Shown piece after piece: positions 29,598-37,520 of a stretch of DNA of 64,000 nt. The translations under genes were made by a program, and so were the position numbers. Each line of letters begins with the position of its first letter. Position 1 is the stretch's first letter. This DNA is from Martinezella tropici (GTDB lineage: Bacteria; Pseudomonadota; Alphaproteobacteria; Rhizobiales; Rhizobiaceae): positions 124,001 through 188,000 of the forward strand of contig JUHI01000006.1 of assembly GCA_000799755.1 (NCBI GenBank). Direction: 5' to 3'. The notes beneath the pieces are model-generated. The model did no database searches and was not told the origin of the DNA. It saw only the letters and a list, made by a program, of their open reading frames with translations.

Positions 29598-29768
29598 TCC
29601 GGCCGCCAGCGCAATTCTCCCGCGTCGCCGGGTGACTTCTACGCGGCAAATCCGCCTTTTTCATCCAAATGCAAAATGATCGATGTCCAGCGACGGATTT
29701 GCCGAGCGTGGGCGTTTAAGCACTGAAGGGATAACAGCGTAAGCTCTTCAAGGACGAACGAGGATATC

Positions 29769-30023
29769 ATGAAAAAGATCATTTTGCTGGCTTTTGCCGC
29801 GACCGCCTGCTTTGCAGCCATCTCGCCGGCCGAGGCACGTGACGGATGCGGCATCGGCTTTCATCGCGGCCCCTACGGCTATTGCCGCCCGAATGGGCGG
29901 CCCGTCGTCGTCGTGCCCGCCGGTCCGGCAGTCGGCATTTTCTATCCCGGCCGCGGTTACTGGGATGGTCGCCGTTATTGGGTGCATCGCGAGTGGTGGC
30001 ATGGTGGCTGGCGTTATCGCTAA
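29769..30023 (+). CDS. Small secreted protein of the GCG_CRPN type
   Basis: The 84-residue product has a signal peptide (MKKIILLAFAATACFAAISPAEA) followed by RDGCGIGFHRGPYGYCRPNG, the conserved GCGxGxHRGPxGxCRPN motif found in small exported proteins of rhizobia, and a Trp/Tyr/Arg-rich end. The two cysteines of the motif probably form a disulfide. Function is unknown. A GAGG lies shortly before the ATG, and a strong hairpin follows the gene. Confidence 0.8.
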   Translation: MKKIILLAFAATACFAAISPAEARDGCGIGFHRGPYGYCRPNGRPVVVVPAGPAVGIFYPGRGYWDGRRYWVHREWWHGGWRYR

Positions 30024-30037
30024 GCCGCCCTTATGAG

Positions 30038-30076
30038 CGACACGAGGCCCCGTCCAAGAAACCGGGCCTCGTGTCG
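30038..30076 (+). terminator. Terminator with perfect 13-bp stem
   Basis: CGACACGAGGCCC (30038-30050) and GGGCCTCGTGTCG (30064-30076) form a 13-bp stem with a 13-base loop, 14 bases after the small secreted protein gene. No T-run follows; the stem strength and position support a terminator. Confidence 0.65.
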
Positions 30077-30161
30077 ACCTGCTGATTGATCGCCATGTGT
30101 CTTGCGATCTTTCTGCTGCCGGTCCTGCGCCACCAAGCAGGCGGGCTTGCGTCAATCTGAC

Positions 30162-30671
30162 ATGACAGCCCCCGAAAACGGACAATTGACGGCGGAAGCT
30201 CAACCGGGCAAAGCTGCGGGCAGACCGGTTTACGGAAGCGCCGACGCCAGCATGAGCAAAAGCAGTATCAGCGACGATCAGGGGCCTGTCATCGTATTCG
30301 ATGCCATGTGCGTCCTGTGCTCGGCCAACGCTCAATTCGTGCTGCGCCACGACCGTATCGGCCGCTTCCGGCTGGCCTCCATGCAGGGAGAAGTCGGCAC
30401 GGCCCTCTATCGCCGCTGTGGAATGGACCCCGCCGATCCCGACAGCATAATCATCGTGGATGGCCCAAAAGTGCTGCGCGACAGCGACGCCGTGCTCGGC
30501 ATCTATGCCGGGCTTGATTGGCCCTGGAAGGCAATCTCCTTGTTGCGCCTGGTTCCACGCGTGCTGCGTGATCCCGCCTATCGCTGGCTTGCCCGCAACC
30601 GTTATCGCATTTTCGGCAAACGCGAGACATGCTGGTTGCCGACGCCCGAACAGGCGAGCCGCATCCTTTGA
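30162..30671 (+). CDS. DUF393 (DCC-family) thiol-disulfide oxidoreductase-like protein
   Basis: The 169-residue product contains the DUF393 core: VIVFDAMCVLCSANAQFVLRHDRIGRFRLASMQGEVG with the CxxC motif (CVLC), then DSIIIVDGPKVLRDSDAVLGIYAGLDWPWK. These proteins have a thioredoxin-like fold and may shuttle thiols. The ATG at 30162 is used, but an ATG at 30252, closer to the domain, is also possible. Its stop overlaps the TTG start of the next gene (TTGA), so the two are translationally coupled. Confidence 0.8.
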   Translation: MTAPENGQLTAEAQPGKAAGRPVYGSADASMSKSSISDDQGPVIVFDAMCVLCSANAQFVLRHDRIGRFRLASMQGEVGTALYRRCGMDPADPDSIIIVDGPKVLRDSDAVLGIYAGLDWPWKAISLLRLVPRVLRDPAYRWLARNRYRIFGKRETCWLPTPEQASRIL

Positions 30672-32293
30672 CGAAGATCCTCGTGCTTGGTGGTTATGGC
30701 GGGTTCGGCTCGCGCCTGTCGCGGCGTCTCGCCGGCGACGGTTTCCAAGTTCTGATCGCAGGTCGTAATCTCGAAACCGCGCAGGCACTCGCCCGCCATT
30801 TACCGAATGCAATGGCGCTGCAAGCCGATCGAAATGGCGATATCGCTACAATTCTCGACGAGCACAAGCCCTTCCTGTTGATCGACGCGGCAGGCCCCTT
30901 TCAACAAAGCGACGACAGGGTCGCGCGAAGCTGCATAGGGGCCGGCGTTCATTACATCGATCTTGCCGATGCCCGCGATTTTGTCGGCGCGATCGGCCGC
31001 CTCGATCAACAGGCCAAGGCTACAGGCGTCGCCGTCATTTCCGGCGCATCGAGCGTGCCGGCGCTGTCGAGCGCCGTCGTGGCCGAGCTTGCCAGGGACA
31101 TGCAGGAGGTTCGTTCGATAGAGATGTCGATCAGCGCCTCCAATCGCGCGACCGCAGGCGCATCGGTCGCATCGGCGATCCTGAGCTATGTCGGCAAGCC
31201 GGTGCGGCTCTGGCGCGGTCGGCGCTGGCGGAACGTAATCGGCTGGCACATGCTGAAGCGCGAGACATATGCGATTGCAGGTCATCGCCCGTTGCGTCGG
31301 CTGGTGGCGCTCGCCGACGTGCCGGATCACGATCTGCTGGTCGAAGGCATCGTCGGACGCCCGAGCGTACTTTTCCGGGCCGGACCTGAATTTGCGTTTC
31401 AGACACTCGCACTCTGGCTGCTGTCCTGGCCAGTTGCCTGGGGATGGCTGACATCGCTCAGCGAGATCAGCCGCTTTCTGCTGCCACTGCAAGGTCTGAC
31501 AGCAAGACTTGGCACCGCACGCTCTGCCGTGACGATCGAAATCAAGGGAACGGAGCAAGGCGCCATGCGAGCGCGCCGCTGGACGCTTATTGCCGAAAAT
31601 GGCGACGGCGTGGAAATCCCGACCCTTCCGGCGCAATTGCTGGCGCGCGCCCTGCGCGACGGCCACATCTCGCCCGGCGCCCGTCATGCCGGCGGGCTTC
31701 TGGCGCTTGCCGATTTCCGGACCTTGTTTCGTGATCTGGCAATCAGCGAGGAGGTGACGGAAGCGCCCTATACGCCGCTCTACCCGCGCGTCATGGGTTC
31801 TGCATTCGCGCATCTGGCCAAGCCGGTGCGCGCCATGCACGAGGTCTTCGGCGATGGCGGCGCCAAGGGCGAGGCCGTCGTCACCCGAGGACAGTCCCTC
31901 GCTGCTCGGCTGGTCGCCAAGGTGTTCGGTTTTCCCGCCGCCGGGAAGCACGTGCTGCACGTCTCCTTCGTGGAACGCAATGGCGTCGAGCAATGGACCA
32001 GGGACTTTTCCGGCCAGCGCTTTCTCAGCCATCTGAGCAACGAGAACGGTCACCTCGTCGAGCGCTTCGGCCCCTTCCGCTTCTCCTTCGATCTCCCCAT
32101 GCGCGACAACGGGTTTTGCATGGAGATACGGCGCTGGTCATTCCTGCGGCTTCCACTCCCGCTTTTTCTTGCTCCGCAAAGCGTCGCCCACGAATGGGCG
32201 GACAACGGTCGCTTCCAGTTCGACGTGCCCATTGCGCTGCCGTTCATCGGCTCCGTCGTCCACTATCGAGGCTGGCTCGAGCCGATCGACTGA
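30668..32293 (+). CDS. Saccharopine dehydrogenase-like NAD(P)-binding protein with DUF4166 domain
   Basis: The 541-residue protein starts with a Rossmann fold (TKILVLGGYGGFGSRLSRRLAGDGFQVLIAGR), continues with a saccharopine dehydrogenase-like region (FLLIDAAGPFQQSDDRVARSCIGAGVHYIDLADARDFV), and ends in a DUF4166-type domain (about 360-541; LYPRVMGSAFAHLAKPVRAMH, FVERNGVEQWTRDFSGQRF). The TTG at 30668 overlaps the upstream stop codon and is the likely start; the ATG at 30629 would lie inside the upstream gene. Substrate unknown; a redox step on a lipid or amino acid is possible. Confidence 0.8.
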   Translation: MTKILVLGGYGGFGSRLSRRLAGDGFQVLIAGRNLETAQALARHLPNAMALQADRNGDIATILDEHKPFLLIDAAGPFQQSDDRVARSCIGAGVHYIDLADARDFVGAIGRLDQQAKATGVAVISGASSVPALSSAVVAELARDMQEVRSIEMSISASNRATAGASVASAILSYVGKPVRLWRGRRWRNVIGWHMLKRETYAIAGHRPLRRLVALADVPDHDLLVEGIVGRPSVLFRAGPEFAFQTLALWLLSWPVAWGWLTSLSEISRFLLPLQGLTARLGTARSAVTIEIKGTEQGAMRARRWTLIAENGDGVEIPTLPAQLLARALRDGHISPGARHAGGLLALADFRTLFRDLAISEEVTEAPYTPLYPRVMGSAFAHLAKPVRAMHEVFGDGGAKGEAVVTRGQSLAARLVAKVFGFPAAGKHVLHVSFVERNGVEQWTRDFSGQRFLSHLSNENGHLVERFGPFRFSFDLPMRDNGFCMEIRRWSFLRLPLPLFLAPQSVAHEWADNGRFQFDVPIALPFIGSVVHYRGWLEPID

Positions 32294-32322
32294 GCCGATC
32301 TGGATTCTTCGCATGATGCCAA

Positions 32323-32351
32323 CGCTATCGGCCAATATACGGCCGATAGCG
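32323..32351. terminator. Bidirectional terminator between convergent genes
   Basis: CGCTATCGGCC (32323-32333) and GGCCGATAGCG (32341-32351) form a perfect 11-bp stem with a 7-base loop in the 76-base gap between the 30668 gene and leuA, which converge here. It can serve both. Confidence 0.7.
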
Positions 32352-32369
32352 AACGCAGGAGAACGATCG

Positions 32370-34043
32370 TCAGCCAGCAGCACTTGCCGCGCTAAGGACC
32401 GCCTTGACGGTTGCGGTTGCAACATCATCATCGATGCCGACGCCGAAGACCTGCCCACCGTCCGGCCGGACGCATTGCAGATAGGCGGCCGCCTTTGCAT
32501 CCGTTCCGCGACGAAGGGCGTGCTCCTGATAGTCCATGACGTTGAGCGTCACGCCAAATGCATCGGAAATCGCGGCGAGCACGGCCGAAACCAGGCCATT
32601 GCCGCGACCAATGACGGTGACGTCTTGGTCCCGGTGCCGGATACGGCCGGCAAAGACCCGTTCGGTGCTCGAACCGCGGCGAAAGCCTCCTTCAAAGTCG
32701 ACAAGCGCGAAGCGCTCGACATCATCGACATGATAGGCGCCCACGAATGCCTCCCAGATATCTTCAGCCAACAGCTCCCGTTTGGCCTCATCGGCGAGGA
32801 GCTGTACGCGCCTGCTGAAATCCACCTGCATGGCACGCGGCAGCTTCAGGCCCTTGTCCTGCTCGATCACCCAGGCGACGCCCCCCTTGCCCGACTGGCT
32901 GTTGACGCGAATAACGGCCTCGTAGCTCTCGCCGATATCGGCGGGATCAACCGGCAGGTAAGGCATTTCCCATACGCCGTCATTGCGTCGCTCATGGGCG
33001 GCAAATCCCTTGCGGATCGCATCCTGATGCGAACCGGAGAAGGCCGTATGCACGAGTTCGCCTGCATAAGGGTGGCGCGGATGGATGGGCAAGCCGTTGC
33101 AATATTCCACCGTTTTCACCACGTTACGGATCGACGGAAAGGTCAGTCCGGGATCGATGCCCTGTGTGTAGAGGTTCATAGCCAGCGTCACGAGATCGAC
33201 ATTGCCGGTGCGCTCACCATTGCCGAAGAGGCAGCCTTCGACACGATCGGCGCCGGCAAGGAGCGCCTGTTCGGCCGAGGCCACCGCCGTACCGCGATCG
33301 TTGTGCGGATGAACACTGATGATGACGGCTTCGCGCCGCGAAATATGGCGGCAGAACCATTCGATCTGGTCGGCATAGATATTCGGCATCGCCACTTCCA
33401 CCGTTGCCGGCAGATTGAGGATGGCTGGCCGCTCCACGGTCGGTTGCCAGACATCAAGCACACGCTCGCAGATTTCAAGCGCAAAATCCGGTTCGGTGAA
33501 GCAGAAAGTCTCCGGCGAATATTCGAAGGTCCAGTCGGTCTCCGGCCGCTTGAGGCTTTCCTTCAGCATCGCGGTGACGCCGCTGATAGCGAGATCGACG
33601 ATCTCGTGCCGTTCCATGCCGAAGACGACGCGGCGGAAGAGCGGCGCCGTCGCATTGTAGAGATGGACGATGGCTTTGCGCGCACCATTGAGGGACTCGA
33701 AGGTCCGGGCGATGAGATCGGCGCGCGACTGAGTGAGGACTTGGATCGTCACGTCGTCGGGGACGCGCCCCTCCTCGATCAATGCCCGCACAAAGTCAAA
33801 TTCGATCTGCGAGGCGGACGGAAAGGCGACTTCGATCTCCTTGAAGCCGCAGGCCAGCAGCATGTCGTAGAAGCGCAGCTTGCGCTCGACATCCATGGGA
33901 TTGGCAAGCGCCTGATTTCCGTCGCGCAGATCCGTTGAAAGCCAGCGCGGCGCCCTTGCGAGCCGCTTGTTCGGCCACTGCCGATCCGGCAATTCGATGG
34001 GCGAGATAAAAGGACGATATTTGATTTCAGGATTCTTCAGCAT
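32370..34043 (-). CDS. leuA: 2-isopropylmalate synthase LeuA
   Basis: The 557-residue enzyme condenses acetyl-CoA with 2-oxoisovalerate, the first committed step of leucine biosynthesis. Visible features are STDLRDGNQALANPMD, the metal-binding HPHNDRG, ERTGNVDLVTLAMNLY, and the C-terminal regulatory domain that binds leucine (after about residue 420). Its length and sequence match the longer, yeast-like LeuA group seen in many actinobacteria and rhizobia. It is preceded by a leader region with a Leu-rich peptide ORF and a sequence complementary to its ribosome site, which may give leucine-dependent control. Confidence 0.95.
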   Translation of the reverse strand: MLKNPEIKYRPFISPIELPDRQWPNKRLARAPRWLSTDLRDGNQALANPMDVERKLRFYDMLLACGFKEIEVAFPSASQIEFDFVRALIEEGRVPDDVTIQVLTQSRADLIARTFESLNGARKAIVHLYNATAPLFRRVVFGMERHEIVDLAISGVTAMLKESLKRPETDWTFEYSPETFCFTEPDFALEICERVLDVWQPTVERPAILNLPATVEVAMPNIYADQIEWFCRHISRREAVIISVHPHNDRGTAVASAEQALLAGADRVEGCLFGNGERTGNVDLVTLAMNLYTQGIDPGLTFPSIRNVVKTVEYCNGLPIHPRHPYAGELVHTAFSGSHQDAIRKGFAAHERRNDGVWEMPYLPVDPADIGESYEAVIRVNSQSGKGGVAWVIEQDKGLKLPRAMQVDFSRRVQLLADEAKRELLAEDIWEAFVGAYHVDDVERFALVDFEGGFRRGSSTERVFAGRIRHRDQDVTVIGRGNGLVSAVLAAISDAFGVTLNVMDYQEHALRRGTDAKAAAYLQCVRPDGGQVFGVGIDDDVATATVKAVLSAASAAG

Positions 34044-34049
34044 GATCCG

Positions 34050-34059
34050 TTCCGTTGCA
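34050..34059 (-). promoter_or_regulatory. leuA ribosome-site region complementary to the leader ORF
   Basis: On the leuA mRNA this stretch, just upstream of the start codon, reads TGCAACGGAA and pairs perfectly over 10 bases with TTCCGTTGCA inside the leader ORF (34144-34153). Pairing would cover the purine-rich ribosome site. Confidence 0.5.
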
Positions 34060-34088
34060 TGTCGATCAATTCAGGGAAAAAGCAGACA

Positions 34089-34125
34089 GCAGCCTACGGT
34101 CGCCGGGATGCCGTCAGGCCCGACG
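34089..34125 (-). promoter_or_regulatory. Terminator-like hairpin in the leuA leader
   Basis: On the leuA strand CGGTCGTCGGG pairs with CCCGGCGACCG (one G-U wobble) around an 11-base loop; a run of five T's follows about 18 bases later at 34077-34081. The stem begins within the end of the Leu-rich leader ORF, as in amino-acid attenuators. Coordinates of the arms are approximate to a base or two. Confidence 0.5.
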
Positions 34126-34173
34126 ACCGCAGCTAAGTCGCAGTGCAACGGAAAGCTGAAGGGAAGCACGCAT
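34114..34173 (-). CDS. Putative leuA leader peptide
   Basis: The 19-codon ORF reads MRASLQLSVALRLSCGRRA and stops inside the leader hairpin, about 70 bases upstream of leuA. Four leucine codons lie within nine codons, as expected for a leucine-sensing leader peptide. No strong ribosome site is visible (the nearest GGAGG is about 18 bases upstream), which weakens the call. It could also be the end of a longer frame open from 34347, but that reads as noise. Confidence 0.45.
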   Translation of the reverse strand: MRASLQLSVALRLSCGRRA

Positions 34174-34338
34174 ACAGGACCAAACTTCGGCCTCCATCCG
34201 CCCGCGCAGCGATACGGCAGCAGCGCGAAGCGGCCGATCTGATCGATGCAGATTGTGGGATGGGGCAGACACGAAAGGAGATATCCTGCTTGAAAGGAGT
34301 TCTAGGCTAACGCCAAGGGCTTTGATATTCTCACGTGT

Positions 34339-35148
34339 ATGGATCAATCATCGTCGCAAAAGGATCAAGCCTATCTGCAGCACGGCACTGATGTCGCCGA
34401 GGGCATTGCCGTTATCACGCATGACGACCGCCGCTTTACCAGCGCTCGCCACAGCCATAGGCAGGCACAGCTGCTCTACGCCGTCAACGGCGTGATCTCC
34501 CTGACCACGGATAGCGGCACCTGGGTCGTGCCGCCAAGCCGCGCTGTCTGGCTGCCGCCGAACCTCGAACACGTGACGGCGAGCCATACGAGCGTGCAGT
34601 TTCGCTCGTTGCTGCTCGATCCCGATGGCAAAGACGCGTTGCCGAAAGAGTGCATGGTGGTGGAGGTCACGCCACTGCTGCGCGAGCTCATCCTGCGCCT
34701 CACCGGCCTTGTCGACAAACCCGATCACAAGGAGGTTGCAGAGGCGGTCATTCGGCTGCTGCTTCTCGAACTCACCTTCCAGCCTGCGCAGCCACTTAAC
34801 TTGCCGCTGCCGAAACATCCAGCCCTTGCGAGATTCTGCGAAACCCTGCTCGGCAATCTTACAAGCACGATCTCGATCGAAGATGCGGCAGCCGGACTTC
34901 ATATGAGCCGGGCGACGCTCATGCGGCTGTTTCAACGCGAGACCGGCTTGAGCTTCGGCCGTTGGCGGCAGCAGGCACGGATGCTGAAGGCCCTGAGCTT
35001 GCTCGCTGAGGGCCGAAGCATTCTCGAAGTCGCAATGGATTGCGGCTATGAGAGCCCGAGCGCCTTCTCAGCGATGTTCCGGCGCTCGCTTGGTCGCTCA
35101 CCGCGGGATTATTTTCAGTCTGTCACACGCCCCGATGCGGCCGGTTAG
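34339..35148 (+). CDS. AraC-family transcriptional regulator
   Basis: The 269-residue protein has an N-terminal cupin-like sensing domain (RHSHRQAQLLYAVNGVISLTT, WVVPPSRAVWLPPNLEHVTA) and a C-terminal AraC double helix-turn-helix (SIEDAAAGLHMSRATLMRLFQRETGLSFGRWRQQARM, LAEGRSILEVAMDCGYESPSAFSAMFRRSLGRSPRDYF). It diverges from leuA with a 295-base gap; whether it controls leuA or another gene is not known. Confidence 0.88.
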   Translation: MDQSSSQKDQAYLQHGTDVAEGIAVITHDDRRFTSARHSHRQAQLLYAVNGVISLTTDSGTWVVPPSRAVWLPPNLEHVTASHTSVQFRSLLLDPDGKDALPKECMVVEVTPLLRELILRLTGLVDKPDHKEVAEAVIRLLLLELTFQPAQPLNLPLPKHPALARFCETLLGNLTSTISIEDAAAGLHMSRATLMRLFQRETGLSFGRWRQQARMLKALSLLAEGRSILEVAMDCGYESPSAFSAMFRRSLGRSPRDYFQSVTRPDAAG

Positions 35149-35162
35149 CTGTCGACTAGGTG

Positions 35163-35720
35163 CTAGTTCTGCCGGTCGTCGGCCAGACAACCAAACATAC
35201 GGAAATCATGGAAGGCCTCCTTGAATCGTGCCTTCTGTCGAAGCGTACCCTCATATTGGAAGCCCGCCTTTTCAAGCACCCGGTCGGAGGCGGTATTTCC
35301 CGGGAGCGTCCAGGCCTCGATGCGATTGAGCGAAAAATCGTCGAAGCCGCATCGGACGACTGCTCTCGCCGCCTCACTCATCAGCCCCTTGCCCCAGGCC
35401 GAGGGATGCAGCTCATATCCCAGCTCGGCACATCTGGCGTGCCGGTCGATACTGTTGAAGCGGATAGCGCCGAGCAAACGGCCGGAACCCCGATCCTCGA
35501 TGATCCATGAACAGCCCTTCCCCTTGGGATAGATTTTGATCATCCATCGCAAGGAACGTTCGATCTGCGCCGTCTTCGGTGCATCAACCCAGTTCGAGAA
35601 CCGCGTGACCTCCGGTCTCGAAATCAACGCATGGAAATCGTCGCGATCGTCCATGCTTGCTTCACGAAGCCGCAGCCGTTCCGTCAGAAGCGTGGGAAAC
35701 TCGCTCTTGAAGGAAGCCAT
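35163..35720 (-). CDS. GNAT-family N-acetyltransferase
   Basis: The 185-residue protein is a RimJ/RimL-type GNAT enzyme: TLLTERLRLREASMDDRDDFHALI at the start, GSGRLLGAIRFNSID, ELGYELHPSAWGKGLMSEAARAVVRCGFDDFSLNRIEAWTLPGN with the acetyl-CoA loop, and SDRVLEKAGFQYEGTLRQ. It would acetylate a protein N terminus or small amine. The ATG at 35720 lies two bases after the serine hydrolase stop, so the two genes form an operon. Confidence 0.88.
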   Translation of the reverse strand: MASFKSEFPTLLTERLRLREASMDDRDDFHALISRPEVTRFSNWVDAPKTAQIERSLRWMIKIYPKGKGCSWIIEDRGSGRLLGAIRFNSIDRHARCAELGYELHPSAWGKGLMSEAARAVVRCGFDDFSLNRIEAWTLPGNTASDRVLEKAGFQYEGTLRQKARFKEAFHDFRMFGCLADDRQN

Positions 35721-35722
35721 CT

Positions 35723-36796
35723 TCACGCTTTCAGGACGTTGGCAAGAATGATCTCGCGCCAGACGCGGGTTGGCGTAATCCAGGCATCCCATAAATTATA
35801 CTTGCCGGAGTAGATGACGGCGGCGATGTCCGCATCGGGCATCAGCCAAAGTCTCTGGCCGCCGTTTCCGAAGCCGGCATACCAGGGGCGCGGACTATCA
35901 AACGCCGGCACCGGCGCGTCGCCTGAGAACCACAATCTGCCATAACTCAAACCGTCCCCGGTCGAAATCGCCGGCGCGAGGGATTGGACGATCCACTCCT
36001 CCGAGACGATCCTTTGGCCGTTCCACACGCCTTTCTGCAGGAAAAGCATCCCGACCTTCAACAAATCTGGGGCAGTCAGGCGCAAGCCGGATGCCGGTGA
36101 TGCCACGCCGTCATGGCCGGCCGACCAGTGGAACTTCGCAATGCCGAGCGGCTCGAAGAGAACCTCTCGTGCGAAATCAGGCAAGCGCTTGCCGGTGCCG
36201 CGCTCGATGATCGCCCCCACCAGCGCAACACTGCCGCCGGAGTAAATCCAGCGCGTTCCCGGCTCGGCGATCACCGGACGCTCCAGAACGAAGCGATATC
36301 GGTCCGGTGCATTCTCCATCGCAATTTCGCTATTCAGCGGATCGGTATAGGGGCGATCCTCGTCCCACTCCATGCCAAGCGTCATCGTCAGGGCGTGGCC
36401 GACTGTGATCTTGGCACGCGCGGGATCCCTTGCGAGGTCATCATATTGCGGAAACTGCTCATAAAGAGGGGCATCCACCGGCGGCACCAACCCCTTGTCG
36501 AGCGCGATGCCATAGAGAAGACCGGCTATGCTCTTGGTGACCGAGCGCAGATCGTGCAGCGTATCAGCGTCGAAGGCGACGTCTCCGAGCGGCGCTCCCC
36601 AATTTTCGTCGGGGCCAACGGCATAGTATTCCAGACATAGGCTCCCCGAACGGGCGGCAAGCACGACATGCAGATCGCGCAGAAGGCCGGATTCGACACC
36701 GGCTTCAAACTTGCGGCGGAGCCCGGGGTCGAAGCCCATGGCCTGCAAAGTTTCGCTACCCGGTGGCAAGGGTGAAGTGCTCTGCGTCACGGCCAT
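35723..36796 (-). CDS. Serine hydrolase, class C beta-lactamase/EstB-like
   Basis: The 357-residue protein carries the penicillin-binding fold motifs: SxxK in RSVTKSIAGLLYG, the YSGGS tyrosine motif (RWIYSGGSVALVGAIIERG), and a late GFGNGGQRLW that may stand for the KTG region. No signal peptide is evident, so it is more likely a cytoplasmic esterase or peptidase than a true beta-lactamase. It is followed directly by an acetyltransferase gene. Confidence 0.8.
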   Translation of the reverse strand: MAVTQSTSPLPPGSETLQAMGFDPGLRRKFEAGVESGLLRDLHVVLAARSGSLCLEYYAVGPDENWGAPLGDVAFDADTLHDLRSVTKSIAGLLYGIALDKGLVPPVDAPLYEQFPQYDDLARDPARAKITVGHALTMTLGMEWDEDRPYTDPLNSEIAMENAPDRYRFVLERPVIAEPGTRWIYSGGSVALVGAIIERGTGKRLPDFAREVLFEPLGIAKFHWSAGHDGVASPASGLRLTAPDLLKVGMLFLQKGVWNGQRIVSEEWIVQSLAPAISTGDGLSYGRLWFSGDAPVPAFDSPRPWYAGFGNGGQRLWLMPDADIAAVIYSGKYNLWDAWITPTRVWREIILANVLKA

Positions 36797-36926
36797 GAAA
36801 TCACGTCCCTCCGTTATGCGACTTTCAACGCAGGCTACAATCTAAGCATGTGTTCAGCAAGGCGATCGCACTGCATTTCGGTCCTCCCGTTCGACCATTG
36901 CAAGGCAGTCGCTGATCTTCGGCCAT

Positions 36927-37505
36927 TTACGTCTTTAACAGCATACCCAAGAGCTCAATCACACGATCACTGGTCTGCTCGTCATTGTTCTCGATGTAGG
37001 AACAACGAAGTCCGCGCAATTGCGTAGCGTCCAGCCAAAGCGCAAGATATGTCTTTAGGATTATCTGCCCGTCACTGACATCGGATGTCGAAGAGAGGAT
37101 ATCAACGTCGAGAATTCTAGACGAATGAAGCGCGAAAGGCGTCGAAGGCTGCAAATCCGTGCGTCCGTGCAGAATATCCTCGCGCTCCTGCATGATGCTG
37201 GCCGCCATCCAGAAATTCAGTTGGCCCACGGGGAATTTTTCCGGGTTGGCCAGCGACTTGATGTCTGAAAGACCAGCCGGAGCATCGAGGTGAAATGCCA
37301 CACATTCGAGCGTGTCCTTCGCACACCCCTCGCCCCTGCAACGCAGAACCAGATCGGAAACGACGTCGCCGGGCTTTGACGCAGCCGAAGTTGCGCCCCA
37401 TCCCGGATAATCCCGATGCAGTGGTTCAGCATAGGCTTGCGTATTGATGAAAACGACAAGCGCCAACGGAAGAATTCTATCAATCATCCCTTTCATCATA
37501 GTCAC
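36927..37505 (-). CDS. Hypothetical secreted protein (192 aa)
   Basis: The product starts with a signal peptide (MTMMKGMIDRILPLALVVFINTQAYA) and then has four cysteines, two in LRCRGEGC, suggesting disulfides in the periplasm. The middle contains VGQLNFWMAASIMQEREDILHG. No family is recognised. The GTG at 37505 follows GGAG by five bases; ATGs at 37499 and 37496 are alternatives. It ends the stretch before the diguanylate cyclase gene on the same strand. Confidence 0.6.
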   Translation of the reverse strand: MTMMKGMIDRILPLALVVFINTQAYAEPLHRDYPGWGATSAASKPGDVVSDLVLRCRGEGCAKDTLECVAFHLDAPAGLSDIKSLANPEKFPVGQLNFWMAASIMQEREDILHGRTDLQPSTPFALHSSRILDVDILSSTSDVSDGQIILKTYLALWLDATQLRGLRCSYIENNDEQTSDRVIELLGMLLKT

Positions 37506-37520
37506 AGACGCTCCGCCGAC

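Noticed and set aside
30629..30667. ATG at 30629 as start of the saccharopine dehydrogenase-like gene
   Set aside because: It would add 13 residues encoded inside the DUF393 gene before the Rossmann fold; the TTG overlapping the upstream stop (TTGA) gives the natural N terminus.
32169..33938. 589-codon plus-strand frame opposite leuA
   Set aside because: Shadow of leuA; overlaps the end of the 30668 gene in another frame and shows no protein-like features.
35723..36796. True antibiotic-resistance beta-lactamase
   Set aside because: SxxK and YSG motifs fit the fold, but there is no signal peptide and no clear KTG, so an esterase/peptidase is more likely.
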